This document shows, piece after piece, positions 11,301-21,194 of a DNA stretch of 64,000 bases. Source of the DNA: Aralia elata (lineage: Eukaryota; Streptophyta; Magnoliopsida; Apiales; Araliaceae); the NCBI GenBank assembly GCA_034770075.1, contig CM068380.1, forward strand, positions 34,487,765 through 34,551,764, in the 5' to 3' direction. The position numbers and the translations under genes are program-made. Each line of letters starts with the position of its first letter. Within the stretch, counting starts at the first letter, position 1. The notes below the pieces were generated by a model. That model made no database searches. It saw only the letters and a list, made by a program, of their open reading frames with translations, and was not told the DNA's origin.

Positions 11301-12813
11301 TCATCGTCAGACAACTCGTTTGTCTAGGCGACTTGCTGCCATAAAACACTACCTTTGACGGAGTCATAAGGTTTACACACTTCTTTTGACAGTCAATAAC
11401 TGCCCCATGGTTAAACAACCAATCCATTCCCAGAATGACATCAAACTCACCAAGACGAATTGGGATTAAGTTGACAGTCATCACATGACCCTTAATTTCT
11501 ACCTGACAGTTCTTGTGGACAAACTTAACTGGAATCACCTCCCTATTCGCAATTTCTATATTCATGGGGTAATCTAACTCTTCCTGAGGTAACCCTAATT
11601 TCTTAGCAAAATCATCGGATATAAATGAGCAAGTAGCACCCAAGTCAAACAATACATAAGCATTAACATTATTGACTGGAATGATACCTAACACTACATC
11701 CGTTGACTGCACAGCATCCTGCACCGTCATATTGAACGTTCGAGCGGTAGGTCGGTTGGGCTGCGTGGGTCCTGTGATAGTCAGATTGCCTCCACCACCG
11801 CTATTTCCCTTTCCTGAACTGGCTCCACCTGTAGTTGCTTTCTTAGGACACTCCCGAGCAAAGTGATCCTTCGACCCGCAGATGAAACATGCTCCTTTCT
11901 TTGGATTAGGGGAATTCGACGCGATATGCCCCTCCTGCCCGCAGTTGAAACACACCCGCTTACCCTTCAAACAAGCACCCATATGGCTCTTTCCACAGTT
12001 GCTGCACACCTCCATCTTCTTCTTCTGATTACCCTGCTGACTGCCCGCAGAGTTACTATCATTCCATTTTCTCTTTTGACTACTGCCTCCATGGCTACCA
12101 CTTGCCTTGTTTTCACTCTCATTCTTCTTCTTCCTCTGCTCCCTATTGTACTTTGACAGAGCATCACTGCCTCCTTCAGCAATAATTGCCTTTTCCAGCA
12201 CCGCCGCAAATGAGTTCAGTTGAAACATTGAAACTCGGCTATACAACCAGGGCTTTAGTCCCTGCTCAAACCTTCTGGCCTTTCGCTCATCCGTGTTAAC
12301 CTGATAAGGCGCAAACCTCACCAACTCGTTGAATCTTGCTGCATATTCAGATACCGACATAGTACCTTGCTTCAACTCTAGAAACTGTACTTCCATTTGG
12401 TTCTGAGCACTTGTCAGAAAATAGGTTTCGAAAAATATCTCCTTAAATCGCTCCAACGGAATAATCCCTTGGCCACCTCGAGTCTTATTTGCTTGCCACC
12501 AATAACTAGCTTCTGATTTTAGCATAAAGGTTGCAAATGCCGTCTTTTGGTCCTCATTGACCCTAGCGACATCAAACACCTTCTCCATCTCCATGACCCA
12601 GGTTTGAGCTTCAATGGGATTCATAGAGCCGTGATATTCCGGAGGTCCGACAGCCTTGAAATCTTTAAAAGTTGTAGCCTGAGCTTGGGGTTGATTCGCG
12701 AATGCTCCAGTTAATAGATTCACTAACTGCTGCATTGGGTTAGTGTTGGCTTCTTCGTTGTTTATAGATCCCTCAGGAGTTTGTTGACGGGTTGGTTGTC
12801 TTCTTGGCAGCAT
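8314..12813 (-). pseudogene. gag-pol polyprotein of element B, open except for one stop
   Basis: A 1499-codon single-frame gag-pol on the - strand. The start is the MLPRRQPTRQQ Met at 12813, matching MPPRRR in C, although the open frame reaches 12852. In order: capsid; three zinc knuckles (CSNCGKSH.., CFNCGQEGHIASNS with its last Cys replaced by Ser, CFICGSKDHFAREC); protease with FDLGAT in place of DSGAT; RT (KVTIKNKYPLPR, VVFIDDILVYS); RNase H (VVYSDASHKGLGC); integrase (CLTCQRVKAEH; MDFVVGLP, SDRDPRFTS, TDGQSERT); GPF motif; chromodomain (LSYEEIPVQ ... ATWELEE). The only premature stop is TAA at 9417-9415, where C has CAA. It is broken but very recently so. The protease change DSG to DLG may itself be disabling. 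Confidence 0.9.
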
Positions 12814-13107
12814 CTTACTGTTAAGAATTCGCGCTATTAGATTATTACTCAATTACCTAAACATTTAAGTCTTAACTTAAACATTTATAAACAATACTTA
12901 AACACATAACACATCTGATAAACTTTCACATTTTATTCATTTACTGCTTTAAAACATAATAAAGATAACATCGTGGTTATTTACATCAAATCATCTATCC
13001 TGTCATCATAAAGTTCCAGGATTACATCATTATTCTATCCCATTATATAAACTGGGATTAACAACGTATTAACTCATAAATTTCATAATAACATAACTAA
13101 TCATAAT
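12814..13107 (-). other. Spacer between aORF and gag of element B
   Basis: 294 AT-rich non-coding bases. Similar spacers sit at the same place in C and D, so this is the gag leader. Confidence 0.6.
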
Positions 13108-13908
13108 CTATGATGACAACCCACGACGCACAGCTTCCTGGCGTTCCTGCTCCATAATACGAGTCACCATCCTTCGATCCACCATATCTGGATGACGATG
13201 AACTCGATCCAGAGCTCTATCCACTGTGGAGTGAAAAATATACTCCATATCATCAATCTTGGCCTTCTTTGACCGCACCTCACACTCAACACGATCTGCG
13301 CGGTTAGCCTCCCTCAACCAAGCGGTTTCAGCTCTCGCTCGCTTAGCTGACTCCTCTTTCAACTCATCTCGGATAATTTCATTCCTGGCTATCAACTGTC
13401 CGCGTCGATACTCAGACTGTGCTAGCCTCTGCTCAGCCTCTACAAGACGTGATGAAAGGTCTTGAATCTCAGCATCCTTCTGCTCTAAAGTGGCTTGACG
13501 TTCTGCAGCCTGTTCCTCTAACTCCTCCTTTTCACTCTCTACATGAACCAGCTTCTACTCCACGTCACCAAGTCGTATGTCTAGCTCCTCAATCTCACTG
13601 TTCTTCTGCTCCAAAGTAGACTGTCGCTCAGCCAGCTGCCCTTCTAACTCCTCCACTTTGTCCTGCAACTCTATGTTGCGATCATACACCTACTCGTACA
13701 TCTGAACACCCAAAGTAGATAGTGGTATCTCTTCAGGGTCCTCCTCCTCCTCCTCAGGATCCTCCTCAGGATCAGTCTCAGGCTCATACTCGTGGCTTGT
13801 AACTGTAATCAATATGGATGGCTCCCTCTGCACTAGCTGCTCATGAACTACGTGAATATCTCGGGGCTCCTCCTCCCTGGCCTGGCTGGGCTCTCCTCTA
13901 TCAGTCAT
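13108..13908 (-). pseudogene. aORF of element B: acidic/coiled-coil protein upstream of gag
   Basis: A 266-codon frame between PBS and gag (start MTDRGEPSQAREEE at 13908; stop TAG at 13110-13108), 295 bases before the gag start. The N-terminal third is strongly acidic (runs of Glu/Asp/Pro). The rest is a heptad-rich coiled coil containing two similar units, each AERQ.TLEQK..EI..L..RL. It ends in a basic segment. Two in-frame stops (13689-13687, CAG to TAG; and near 13557, W to TAG) break it. It matches the ORFs of C (52399-53189) and D (60580-61389). It is not one of the usual gag, pol or env domains, and its function is unknown. Confidence 0.75.
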
Positions 13909-14133
13909 CCTGACAACCAAAATTTTAAGTTTTAATTACTAATCGATAATACTCGCGAGCACATAAGTTTGTTATCAAGTAAGCACATAACACATAATCA
14001 TTTTATTGTCTTTTATGAATTTCTGTAATTCATTCCTTAAAACTCGATAAGAGTTTATCACCTCTATATTCTCTATCTTCTAAAAGGCTACTACCCTAAG
14101 ATTTTCCCCAACCTAAAGGTTCATAACCTATCA

Positions 14134-14145
14134 GCTCTGATACCA
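14134..14145 (-). promoter_or_regulatory. Primer binding site of element B (tRNA-iMet)
   Basis: The - strand reads TGGTATCAGAGC, the standard complement of the initiator Met tRNA 3' end, three bases after the LTR end ...GTCACA. Confidence 0.95.
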
Positions 14146-14458
14146 ACCTGTGACACCCCCAAATCCAGGTACTTAATTCCCACAGATTTGGTGCTCACTA
14201 TCTCATTCATTCACATTAACTACCCATAATATGACAATTAAATAAACTTAATGAATCATCTTCCCAAAATGGGTTACATCACCAAACTATTAAACAATCA
14301 AATCCCAGGTTATCTAAACCTTAATACATCAATGCGGAATAAAACATAATTTAAAACAAGTATTGTTACAAATAATCATCAAGAACAGGTCGCTAGCTAT
14401 TTATGCATCTTGTCGTTGCCTTTGCTCGTGGACGGCTCGTCCGACTTCTCAGTCTTAG

Positions 14459-16200
14459 CTGCAATGATTAGTGCAAGAGTGAGCAAACAATTGCTCACAA
14501 GTACGATAACAATAATATTCAAATGAAATGGATTTCAACTGAGGAATAATAATTTTCTGAATCTCAGTCAATAAATGATCAAAGTCTAAAAGCTCGTTTG
14601 AATGCTTGATTCAAAGAAAAATAGATTTCAAGATTTAGAAATTATATCTGAGGGTCACAAGACCTCGAACTATGTCCTAGGTTGACAAGTATTTCTACTG
14701 TAACCTTTAACAGTCATATAGACTATGGACCTACATCTCGTACTCAGGGGGATCAGCCCTTTGTACAATGTATTGTGCACAAACATTTTAACGCTTTCGC
14801 GTAAGTAATCCCCTATATTAGGGTTGTTCATCTCAGTTTATCGTCTGAATCCATACCAAAAAGGAAATTGGCTTAGAATAAGTATAGAAAACATTCTAAG
14901 TCTTTGAAACGCTCATCAACTAAGGACTAGCTGAATCAATAAGAGTTTGCTAGTCTAATTCATCAATAGAGTTTGTTCAATAGAAACTATACTCGAAGTT
15001 TGAATAACAAACAATGATTGGAATAAAGCTTAAGTATATAATCATGATAGTAACCTTGCTTGAATATCAATAAGCTAAGGTCGATAAGCTCGCTCAATAT
15101 AAATAAGCTTGCATTGAATAATTTAACAAGTTAAAAGAAAGAACAACTTGCTCAACATAAAAGTAATAAATTGAGATAAGGAACTTGCCTCAAGCGTAGA
15201 TTACAAATTTAAGTAATTCACGATCCTTTAACAACCTAAACATTTAATTGTAAAATGGTAATATAATTAGTCACAAGATTAAAAGCATTCTAAGCTTGCT
15301 CTTTTATCATAACATCTCATTTAGCATACCATAGTCAACAAGTACTAGTTAGCAACCATCTTGGAAATTCTTTAGTCATTTATTAATGTAAGTTTAATTA
15401 TGCATCATAACTTCCAAGAAAAGAAAACAAAATAATAAAAAAAAATTTAACAGTAGTGCTTCTCGCCGGGGCGAGAAAAAGCTTAACAAAATTGTCGTCG
15501 GGGCGACGATATGCTTAACAAATTTGTCGCCGGGGCGATGCTGCCGCCGGGGCGAAGAAATTAGTTCATTTCTCTCGTCGGGGCGAGAGACTCGACTGTC
15601 GTCTTCCCCAGCTCGCGAACCAGTGAAAACTTAGGCCAAATTTGGCCAAATTTTCTGAATTCTATCATCTAGTACACAAATTAAACATACCCAGACATCA
15701 AATATGCTAAAAAACAAATACCCAACATGTTTCTAACTAATTTAACCATTATAAAACACATAATCAACCAATTTAAAACCAAAAATCCTCTGTTAAAACC
15801 AAATATTCATGTTTTAGCTATTTTACTAAAATCAACCACTGTAAACTCATCTTTCAATCATTTTAATCCATTCAAATTACATTCTTTTCATTTTTCATCG
15901 TATTAGCACAATCAAAAGTCAATTTAACAATTAATAATCTAATTGAACATCAATTATCATATATATATGCCATACATGAAATAAGACTCTGTAAAAACAA
16001 AGACTTCACTCTAAATCATGTTTTCATGAATTAACACCTCTAAATTGATTATTTATCAATATATAATCATCTAACACATGATTACTACCAATTACAACAA
16101 CTATAATCAAATAATTCATATACTCTAGCAATTGAATTTACATACAATAACTAAAATTATATACAGTAGAATAAACCAAGAGGAAAAAAAAGAATTATAC
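14459..16200 (-). other. Putative intron inside the array B 5' LTR
   Basis: On the - strand, the GA-rich leader ends TTGAAG followed by GTATAATTC (donor at 16201/16200). The AT-rich stretch ends CACTAATCATTGCAG followed by CTAAG (acceptor at 14459/14458), with a branch-point-like CTAAT. Length 1742. The paired LTR has the same sites (7369-5609). Homologous sites occur in C (55455-53750 and 46795-45089) and A (17528-19999). Splicing is inferred from sequence only. Confidence 0.5.
15461..15595. repeat. GC-rich palindrome array in B 5' LTR
   Basis: Five units, one fewer than the partner LTR (about 17 bases missing), with several C/T differences inside units. Substitutions seem concentrated here compared with the flanking LTR. 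Confidence 0.85.
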
Positions 16201-17262
16201 CTTCAATTGTTGTAAGAAAATTTGATCAAACTTCCTTGCTTGAATTCTTACTCCAATCACCAATCTTCTCACACAATTTCTCTCTTTTCTCTCAACTCTC
16301 AAATTCATAGAGTTCTTTTCTTTCTCTCAAGCTCTGTGTTTCTTCTTCTTTGTTTTTCTTTCTTTCTTTCTTAACTGACGTTCTTTTAAAAATAAAAACT
16401 GATGAAATAAAAACAAAATAAAAACTGACACTTAATATAATAATAACGTATGACATAATATCTATCAGTTAAAAATTTCAAAAGCCTCTAAGGCTTGTTT
16501 GGCAAATACTAAATAAATTAATCCATTATTTTAACTAAAGGTCTTAAGGCCTTGTTTGGTAAAACACAAATAAAATAACCCATTATTCCCAAACAAAGAT
16601 CATAGGGCCTTGTTTGGTAAGACTGAATTAAACACTTTCTCATTTATTTTAATAAACCAATATAGTTTAAAATGTAACACTTCTAATTTAATTGAACTTA
16701 TTATTAAATAAATTCAATTAAACCTATAAATGCAATTAAACCTTACCAACTCAAATAATAATTCCATTTAACAAATAACAATAATACCAAATAAATTCTC
16801 TTATTCAAATAAATCATTTATTCAAATAAACCTTTTCATCATCTAATTTAATCATTAAATTAAATTAGAATAAACATAACAAATCACATTCAAATAACAT
16901 TTAACATTATTAAACTCAACATATACCCACTTCACAAAAACTTAATAAATTATTTATTTAACTCAATAAATTAATAAAAATATTTATATAACTCAATAAA
17001 TATTTTTATTCAATCATAAAAATTGCATTCGTTACATCTTTCCCTCCTTAAAAGGATTCTGTCCCCAGAATCACAACGCAATTAAATCATCCGTTACACC
17101 TGCTATGCCGAATTGAGCTGCGGGAAGGACGGATAGGGTATGGGCACCGGCCTATTCCCCTATTCGGACAGGTTATGGAAGCGATAGGGATTGTTAAGGT
17201 ATGGGCGGGGGAGGGGTTGTGCCGAATTTCATCATCACCCCCTCACTGCTGCGAATTTACAC

Positions 17263-17308
17263 CACGTGGGTGTAGTACCGAGCTAGGGTCAAGGGTCTCT
17301 ATATAAAT
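17263..17308 (+). promoter_or_regulatory. LTR promoter of element A: G-box and TATA box
   Basis: CACGTG at 17263-17268 (inside CCACGTGGG) lies about 32 bases before TATATAAAT at 17300-17308. Transcription would start around 17330. The G-box is a well-known plant bZIP/bHLH site; its use here is inferred. Confidence 0.65.
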
Positions 17309-18009
17309 AGAGCCCTGTTTCAGGGGCAAGCGATGCGTCTTGGGGAGATCCGAAACCGAGGGTGAGAAGGTTATAGTGGGAGAGAGAAATAGCGCGGAAG
17401 CCATTAATAGGTGCGATCCCAGTTCGGAGGTGTTGACGGTGGGGCGAATGCCCTCTAATTTCGTCGTCTATTTCGGGAGAAGGAGGACAACAACTAGGAA
17501 TCAACCTCGACATAACCCAACCTTAAGGTATAAGAAGGGTTCTATTTTGGCCCAACTGCCATGTGTTTCTCTTTGTTTTGTTTTAATTGATTTCTATTGC
17601 TATTTTGTTTGGGGATGTCTGTGTATGGAAGGCCATGGAGGGTCAGGCGGTATAAGGATGGACTGTGGTTGCGGAGTATCATGTGTTCTACTAGCTATTG
17701 AGGAACCTTGGTATGACCACCATTTGTTTGTTATAATGTCCGAATGAGCCAAATCTGGGCTATGTTTTTGGTTCAGCAACTTGGTATAAAGCTTTTAGAT
17801 TTTCCTTTAGATTATTGTGGTAGTGTGTGTTGTTCGCAAGCTTAGAACCACCATGTATTTTGTTGTTGGAACCAAGCATAAGGTTAGTGTGAGTTTATGT
17901 GACTGGTGGTTGGGGCTGGGTCAGGGTGCAGGGCGTGAGCGGCAGCCACGCCTTTGGGCAGTCGGTGCAGTGGGGGCTGGGCAGGGACCAGTTGCTGGGT
18001 GAAGGCTAA

Positions 18010-19110
18010 ATGATCCTTTCCATATTGATTAATATTATTGCTTCGCAATATGCAATATTATCACTATTATTTTTAGTAACACTAAGAAGGGATTAAATCA
18101 TAGCTGCATAATAAAATACTGTCAGAAAATGAATAATATTTACGCACTAATTATTTTATTTTTAGAGTTAATAATAATAGTGAACCTTAAACTATTACTA
18201 ACAGGAGTTGATAAAATTTATGAATAACTATAGTGCAATGTAAAATACTCAATAACCTTTAAATTATCTTGAGTATTATCCAATTTGGGTTGAATAATAA
18301 AATTGTTTTGTGATAGCTAAGGATAAAGCCTATTTATTATTTATTGTTCAGTTTGCATTAAAATAAGTAATAAAGGTATTGGCTGATCATTATTTAAATT
18401 AATATTAACTAATAAAGGTACCGACTAATTAATTTTATTTAAATTAATAATATTAATAATAATATTTAAAGATAAAATACGAGTAAGAATGAAGATCATT
18501 ATTACATGGTGTTAAATAATGATTGAAGATTAATGATTTAATTACTTGTTATTTAATTGATAAATTAAATAATAAATAAGGATAATAATTAATTATTATT
18601 TAATTAATATTAAATAATAATTAAGTATAAGTAAAGTTAATAAATTAATTATTTATTATTTAATTAAGATTAAATAATAAATAAGGTGAAATAATTATTT
18701 AATTACTATTTAATTAAAATTGAACAGTAATCAAGTACAAATAAAATTAAATAAATTATGAATTATTATTTAGTCACTATTAAATAATAATACACCAATA
18801 AATTAATTATTTATTGTTATAAATAAGGATTATTAACTAATAATTAATGACACATAAGGTTAATAGTTTGTGTATTCAAATAATAAGTAAATATGATTAG
18901 CCATCTTTTATTATTAAATAACAACTAAAGATCATTAATTAATTTCTATTTAGCTAATGTTAAATAGTAATTAAATGTTAATAGAGTTAATAAAGTAATG
19001 TTAATGAATTAAACAATTATAAGTAATTGCTAGTAAGTGTTTATCACTTAAGGAGAAATATTATTAATTAATTAAATCATCACTCTAAAGATCAACTAAG
19101 TGTCTTATAG
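18010..19110 (+). repeat. Degenerate AT-rich repeat stretch in A's LTR
   Basis: About 1.1 kb made of recurring ATTTAATTA, TAATAATTAAG and TTAAATAATAA words with little else. No coding frame or gene. It appears to be slippage-expanded LTR sequence within the putative intron. Confidence 0.6.
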
Positions 19111-19951
19111 GATTTATGATAGTATACTAAACTATGTGTGCTATGTGATTGGCTTAATTTCTAAATAAAATAGCATGAGTAAGCGTATCAATATACAACT
19201 ACGCAATACTAATTGATAGTTCGACTTTATCAATGTTAGGTCCTTCAAGGCCGATTAGTTAAAGCTAGAATTATTTGTAGCTGAGCAGACAGGCAAGTTC
19301 CCTTTCTTCTGAAACTTTACTTTGTGAAATCTTCCTTAACCCTACTCAATTATATTCAAGCCGGCTATTATTGTATTCCAAGTTATTTATTTATGTTTGA
19401 ACTCTATTTCCAAGCATGCTTTAAGTGGTTTAATTACTTTTCAATTATTCCACGTCTATGTTATTTATTGATACTTGCACTTAGTGCATTTGGGTTCGTA
19501 CAGTCTTGGACTTATACATTATTCAAAGTTCTATAATTCATGAACTATTTGAGATTGAGTCTAAACCCTCGTTCGGTCAGGAAATTGCATGAAAATTTTA
19601 TAAGAGCTATCCATGTCAATTGATGGTATGGATTCTTGGACTGATGTGAACACCCCTTTTTATTTTAGGGGAGTACCCCACGTATCTGATATAAGATACA
19701 AACAGCAAAGTTGAATGTTATGCATATACATAGCGTACGTGAGGCTGATCCCCTCAAGTACATATTCTGTAGTCAGTAACCAAAGGGTCAATCAGCTATT
19801 GATTCCATTGGAAGTTTATTGTTCAAAGTCTATTTGACTATCATTTGTTCTAAAAGCAATTATTGTTCTTGCTTCCGATATTCATATTGTTGAATCCCCT
19901 TCTATATTTCGTTCATTATGATATATCCTTCATTGTTGTATTTAAACTTGT

Positions 19952-19970
19952 TGAGCAAACTAGTTGCTCA
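19952..19970 (+). promoter_or_regulatory. Pre-acceptor stem-loop, element A LTR
   Basis: TGAGCAA - ACTAG - TTGCTCA, a perfect 7-bp stem with 5-base loop, followed by TCCTTGC and, 29 bases later, the TTGCAG acceptor. Equivalents exist in B, C, D, E and F. Confidence 0.65.
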
Positions 19971-20312
19971 TCCTTGCTATATCATGACTTTCATTGCAGC
20001 TAAACCCGAGATTTCACGGAAGGGCAAGGGTAAAGAAAAGATGAAGTGATAGGCTTCGCGTAGCTGGCTTTATTTCATTGCTTAGTTTAATTTACTATTA
20101 ATGTAATTTGAACCCTGATTAATATTTAGGGTACGTTTCGTGTTTTGTATTGAGGTTATCGAATTCTTGGGACTAGTAACACCTTTGGAATGAACAACAT
20201 ATGTTTATTATATCCCACATTTAGTTGTTGTATGTTGTTTGGAGGTGGATGTTTGCATTGGATCGTGATGACCAAATTCGGGCATTTGAGACCCGAATTT
20301 GGGGGTGTCACA

Positions 20313-20424
20313 GTTATAATATTATTGTAATTACATTCATGTAATAAAACTATGTTGTATGGGTAGTACCGTGACGCACCGAACCCGGGCTTAAAGGCAA
20401 GACCCGGATTTCGGGAGCGTTACA
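20313..20424 (+). mobile_element. End fragment of an unidentified LTR (G)
   Basis: 112 bases ending CGGGAGCGTTACA, an LTR-like end, between A's LTR and repeat R1. Probably the tail of an older LTR into which A inserted. The rest is not visible. Confidence 0.4.
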
Positions 20425-21194
20425 GGCATCATGTTTGTCTCCTATTGTCTCAATTTCTGTTGACTATAACTGATCATTCTATGCTTATAGGCTTGAATAT
20501 CAGTTGAAGGATTGAAAGGCTGGCTTTTTTATGGAATATATTCCCCAAAAACTTAAATACTTTCATAGCTGCAAATGAAGTTTCACAAAAACAAATTAAG
20601 TGTTAAACATATTAGTACTTACATTTATGTTAAATCTATTTGATTTAATGATGATTCAATTATAATGTCTATTTTATAATGTCTTTATGAAAAGAATAAT
20701 ATGTAAAAGGACTTAGTTTAGGGATCAAACTTGTTAGGTTGATCCAAATCATAGAGTTAAACCTCTGTGTTAGCTGAGTTATCCTTGGCCAGAAGACGTT
20801 CGTAGAGCTAAAGACAAAGTTACTCTAAGATCGCAGAGTGAACTGAAGAAAGTCAGAGATCGAAGAATATAAGCCTATTTGTATGGCCAGAATCGCAGAG
20901 CCACTCAAATTCGTAGAGCACAAATAGCAAAGTAAGTTACTCTACTATCAAAGAAGTCACTCTACGAATTCACTCTATGAAAGTCAAAATCGTAGAGTGT
21001 AAACTTCTGACAAGTTATAACAAGGATCATAAACCTTAAACACTCAACCCTCCAAGGTTATCCTCAGATTAAGGACAAGTCGACAAAGGTTCTATCTAAC
21101 AGCTATATTAGCAGAGTCAAATGACATATGGTTGCAACTGCACTATTCACAGTACTGAAGAAAGCGACTTGAGGTGGCCCAAGCATGCAGCAAT
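20425..21194 (+). mobile_element. Repeat R1, copy 1, left part (LTR-like)
   Basis: Closely similar to 32571-33165. It carries an array of TCGYAGAG words in both orientations (20748-21001). It continues at 30501 after the copia insertion, with GCAAT (21190-21194) duplicated at 30496-30500. Confidence 0.65.

Larger units (their letters stand above)
4932..17098 (-). mobile_element. Array B: Tekay/Del-like chromovirus, LTR-internal-LTR plus truncated second internal region
   Basis: Read on the - strand: LTR (17098-14149), PBS, aORF, gag-pol, two PPT-like tracts, LTR (8266-5299), then a second PBS and aORF start (5298-4932). Bases 4932-5298 are identical by eye to 13782-14148, so the downstream LTR is followed by the start of another internal region instead of a target-site duplication. 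The two LTRs differ at roughly 25-30 positions in 2.95 kb by eye, mostly transitions, plus small indels. It sits inside the 3' LTR of element A. Confidence 0.85.
14149..17098 (-). mobile_element. Array B, 5' LTR
   Basis: 2950 bases. The - strand starts TGTAACGGATG and ends GGGGGTGTCACA. It ends at 17098 against element A's LTR sequence. It holds five GC palindrome units (15461-15595), the putative intron 16200-14459, the pre-acceptor stem-loop 14480-14497 and a GA-rich presumed first exon (about 16201-16380). Confidence 0.88.
17528..19999 (+). other. Putative intron inside the element A LTR
   Basis: Donor CTTAAG|GTATAAG at 17527/17528, about 200 bases after the presumed start site. Acceptor CATGACTTTCATTGCAG|CTAAAC at 19999/20000. 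Length 2472. The interior at about 18010-19110 is extremely AT-rich (ATTTAATTA/AATAAT words), as plant introns are. A 7-bp stem-loop (19952-19970) precedes the acceptor. Confidence 0.5.
1..20312 (+). mobile_element. Element A: decayed Ty3/gypsy chromovirus (Tekay/Del-like), 5' end outside window
   Basis: A + strand LTR retrotransposon seen from its gag leader to the end of its 3' LTR. Order visible: leader (1-245), gag remnant (246-774), pol with protease, RT, RNase H, integrase and chromodomain (775-4168), PPT (4203-4214) and 3' LTR (4215-4931 and 17099-20312). Bases 1-245 match 61543-61785 of element D, so A and D are relatives. The 3' LTR is interrupted by the opposite-strand array B. The 5' LTR and any aORF lie left of the window. 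Tekay/Del placement rests on the C-terminal chromodomain, the long LTR and the layout; it is not from a phylogeny. Confidence 0.85.
17099..20312 (+). mobile_element. Element A 3' LTR, right part (U3 end, promoter, intron-like R/U5)
   Basis: Continues A's LTR after array B and ends GGGGGTGTCACA at 20312. Its last 800 bases align with D's LTR (for example ATGTTATGCATATACATAG and the GAGCAA stem-loop). It contains a G-box, a TATA box, a donor at 17527/17528, a long AT-rich stretch, and an acceptor at 19999. Together with 4215-4931 the LTR is about 3.9 kb. Confidence 0.8.

Noticed and set aside
11863..12156. + strand ORF opposite B's gag
   Set aside because: Antisense to the nucleocapsid coding region; Leu/Thr-rich composition is what the complement of Lys/Gly/Asn codons gives.
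17340..17747. 135-codon ORF in the right part of A's LTR
   Set aside because: It spans the presumed leader and the putative donor, has no recognisable domain, and has no counterpart in the related LTRs.
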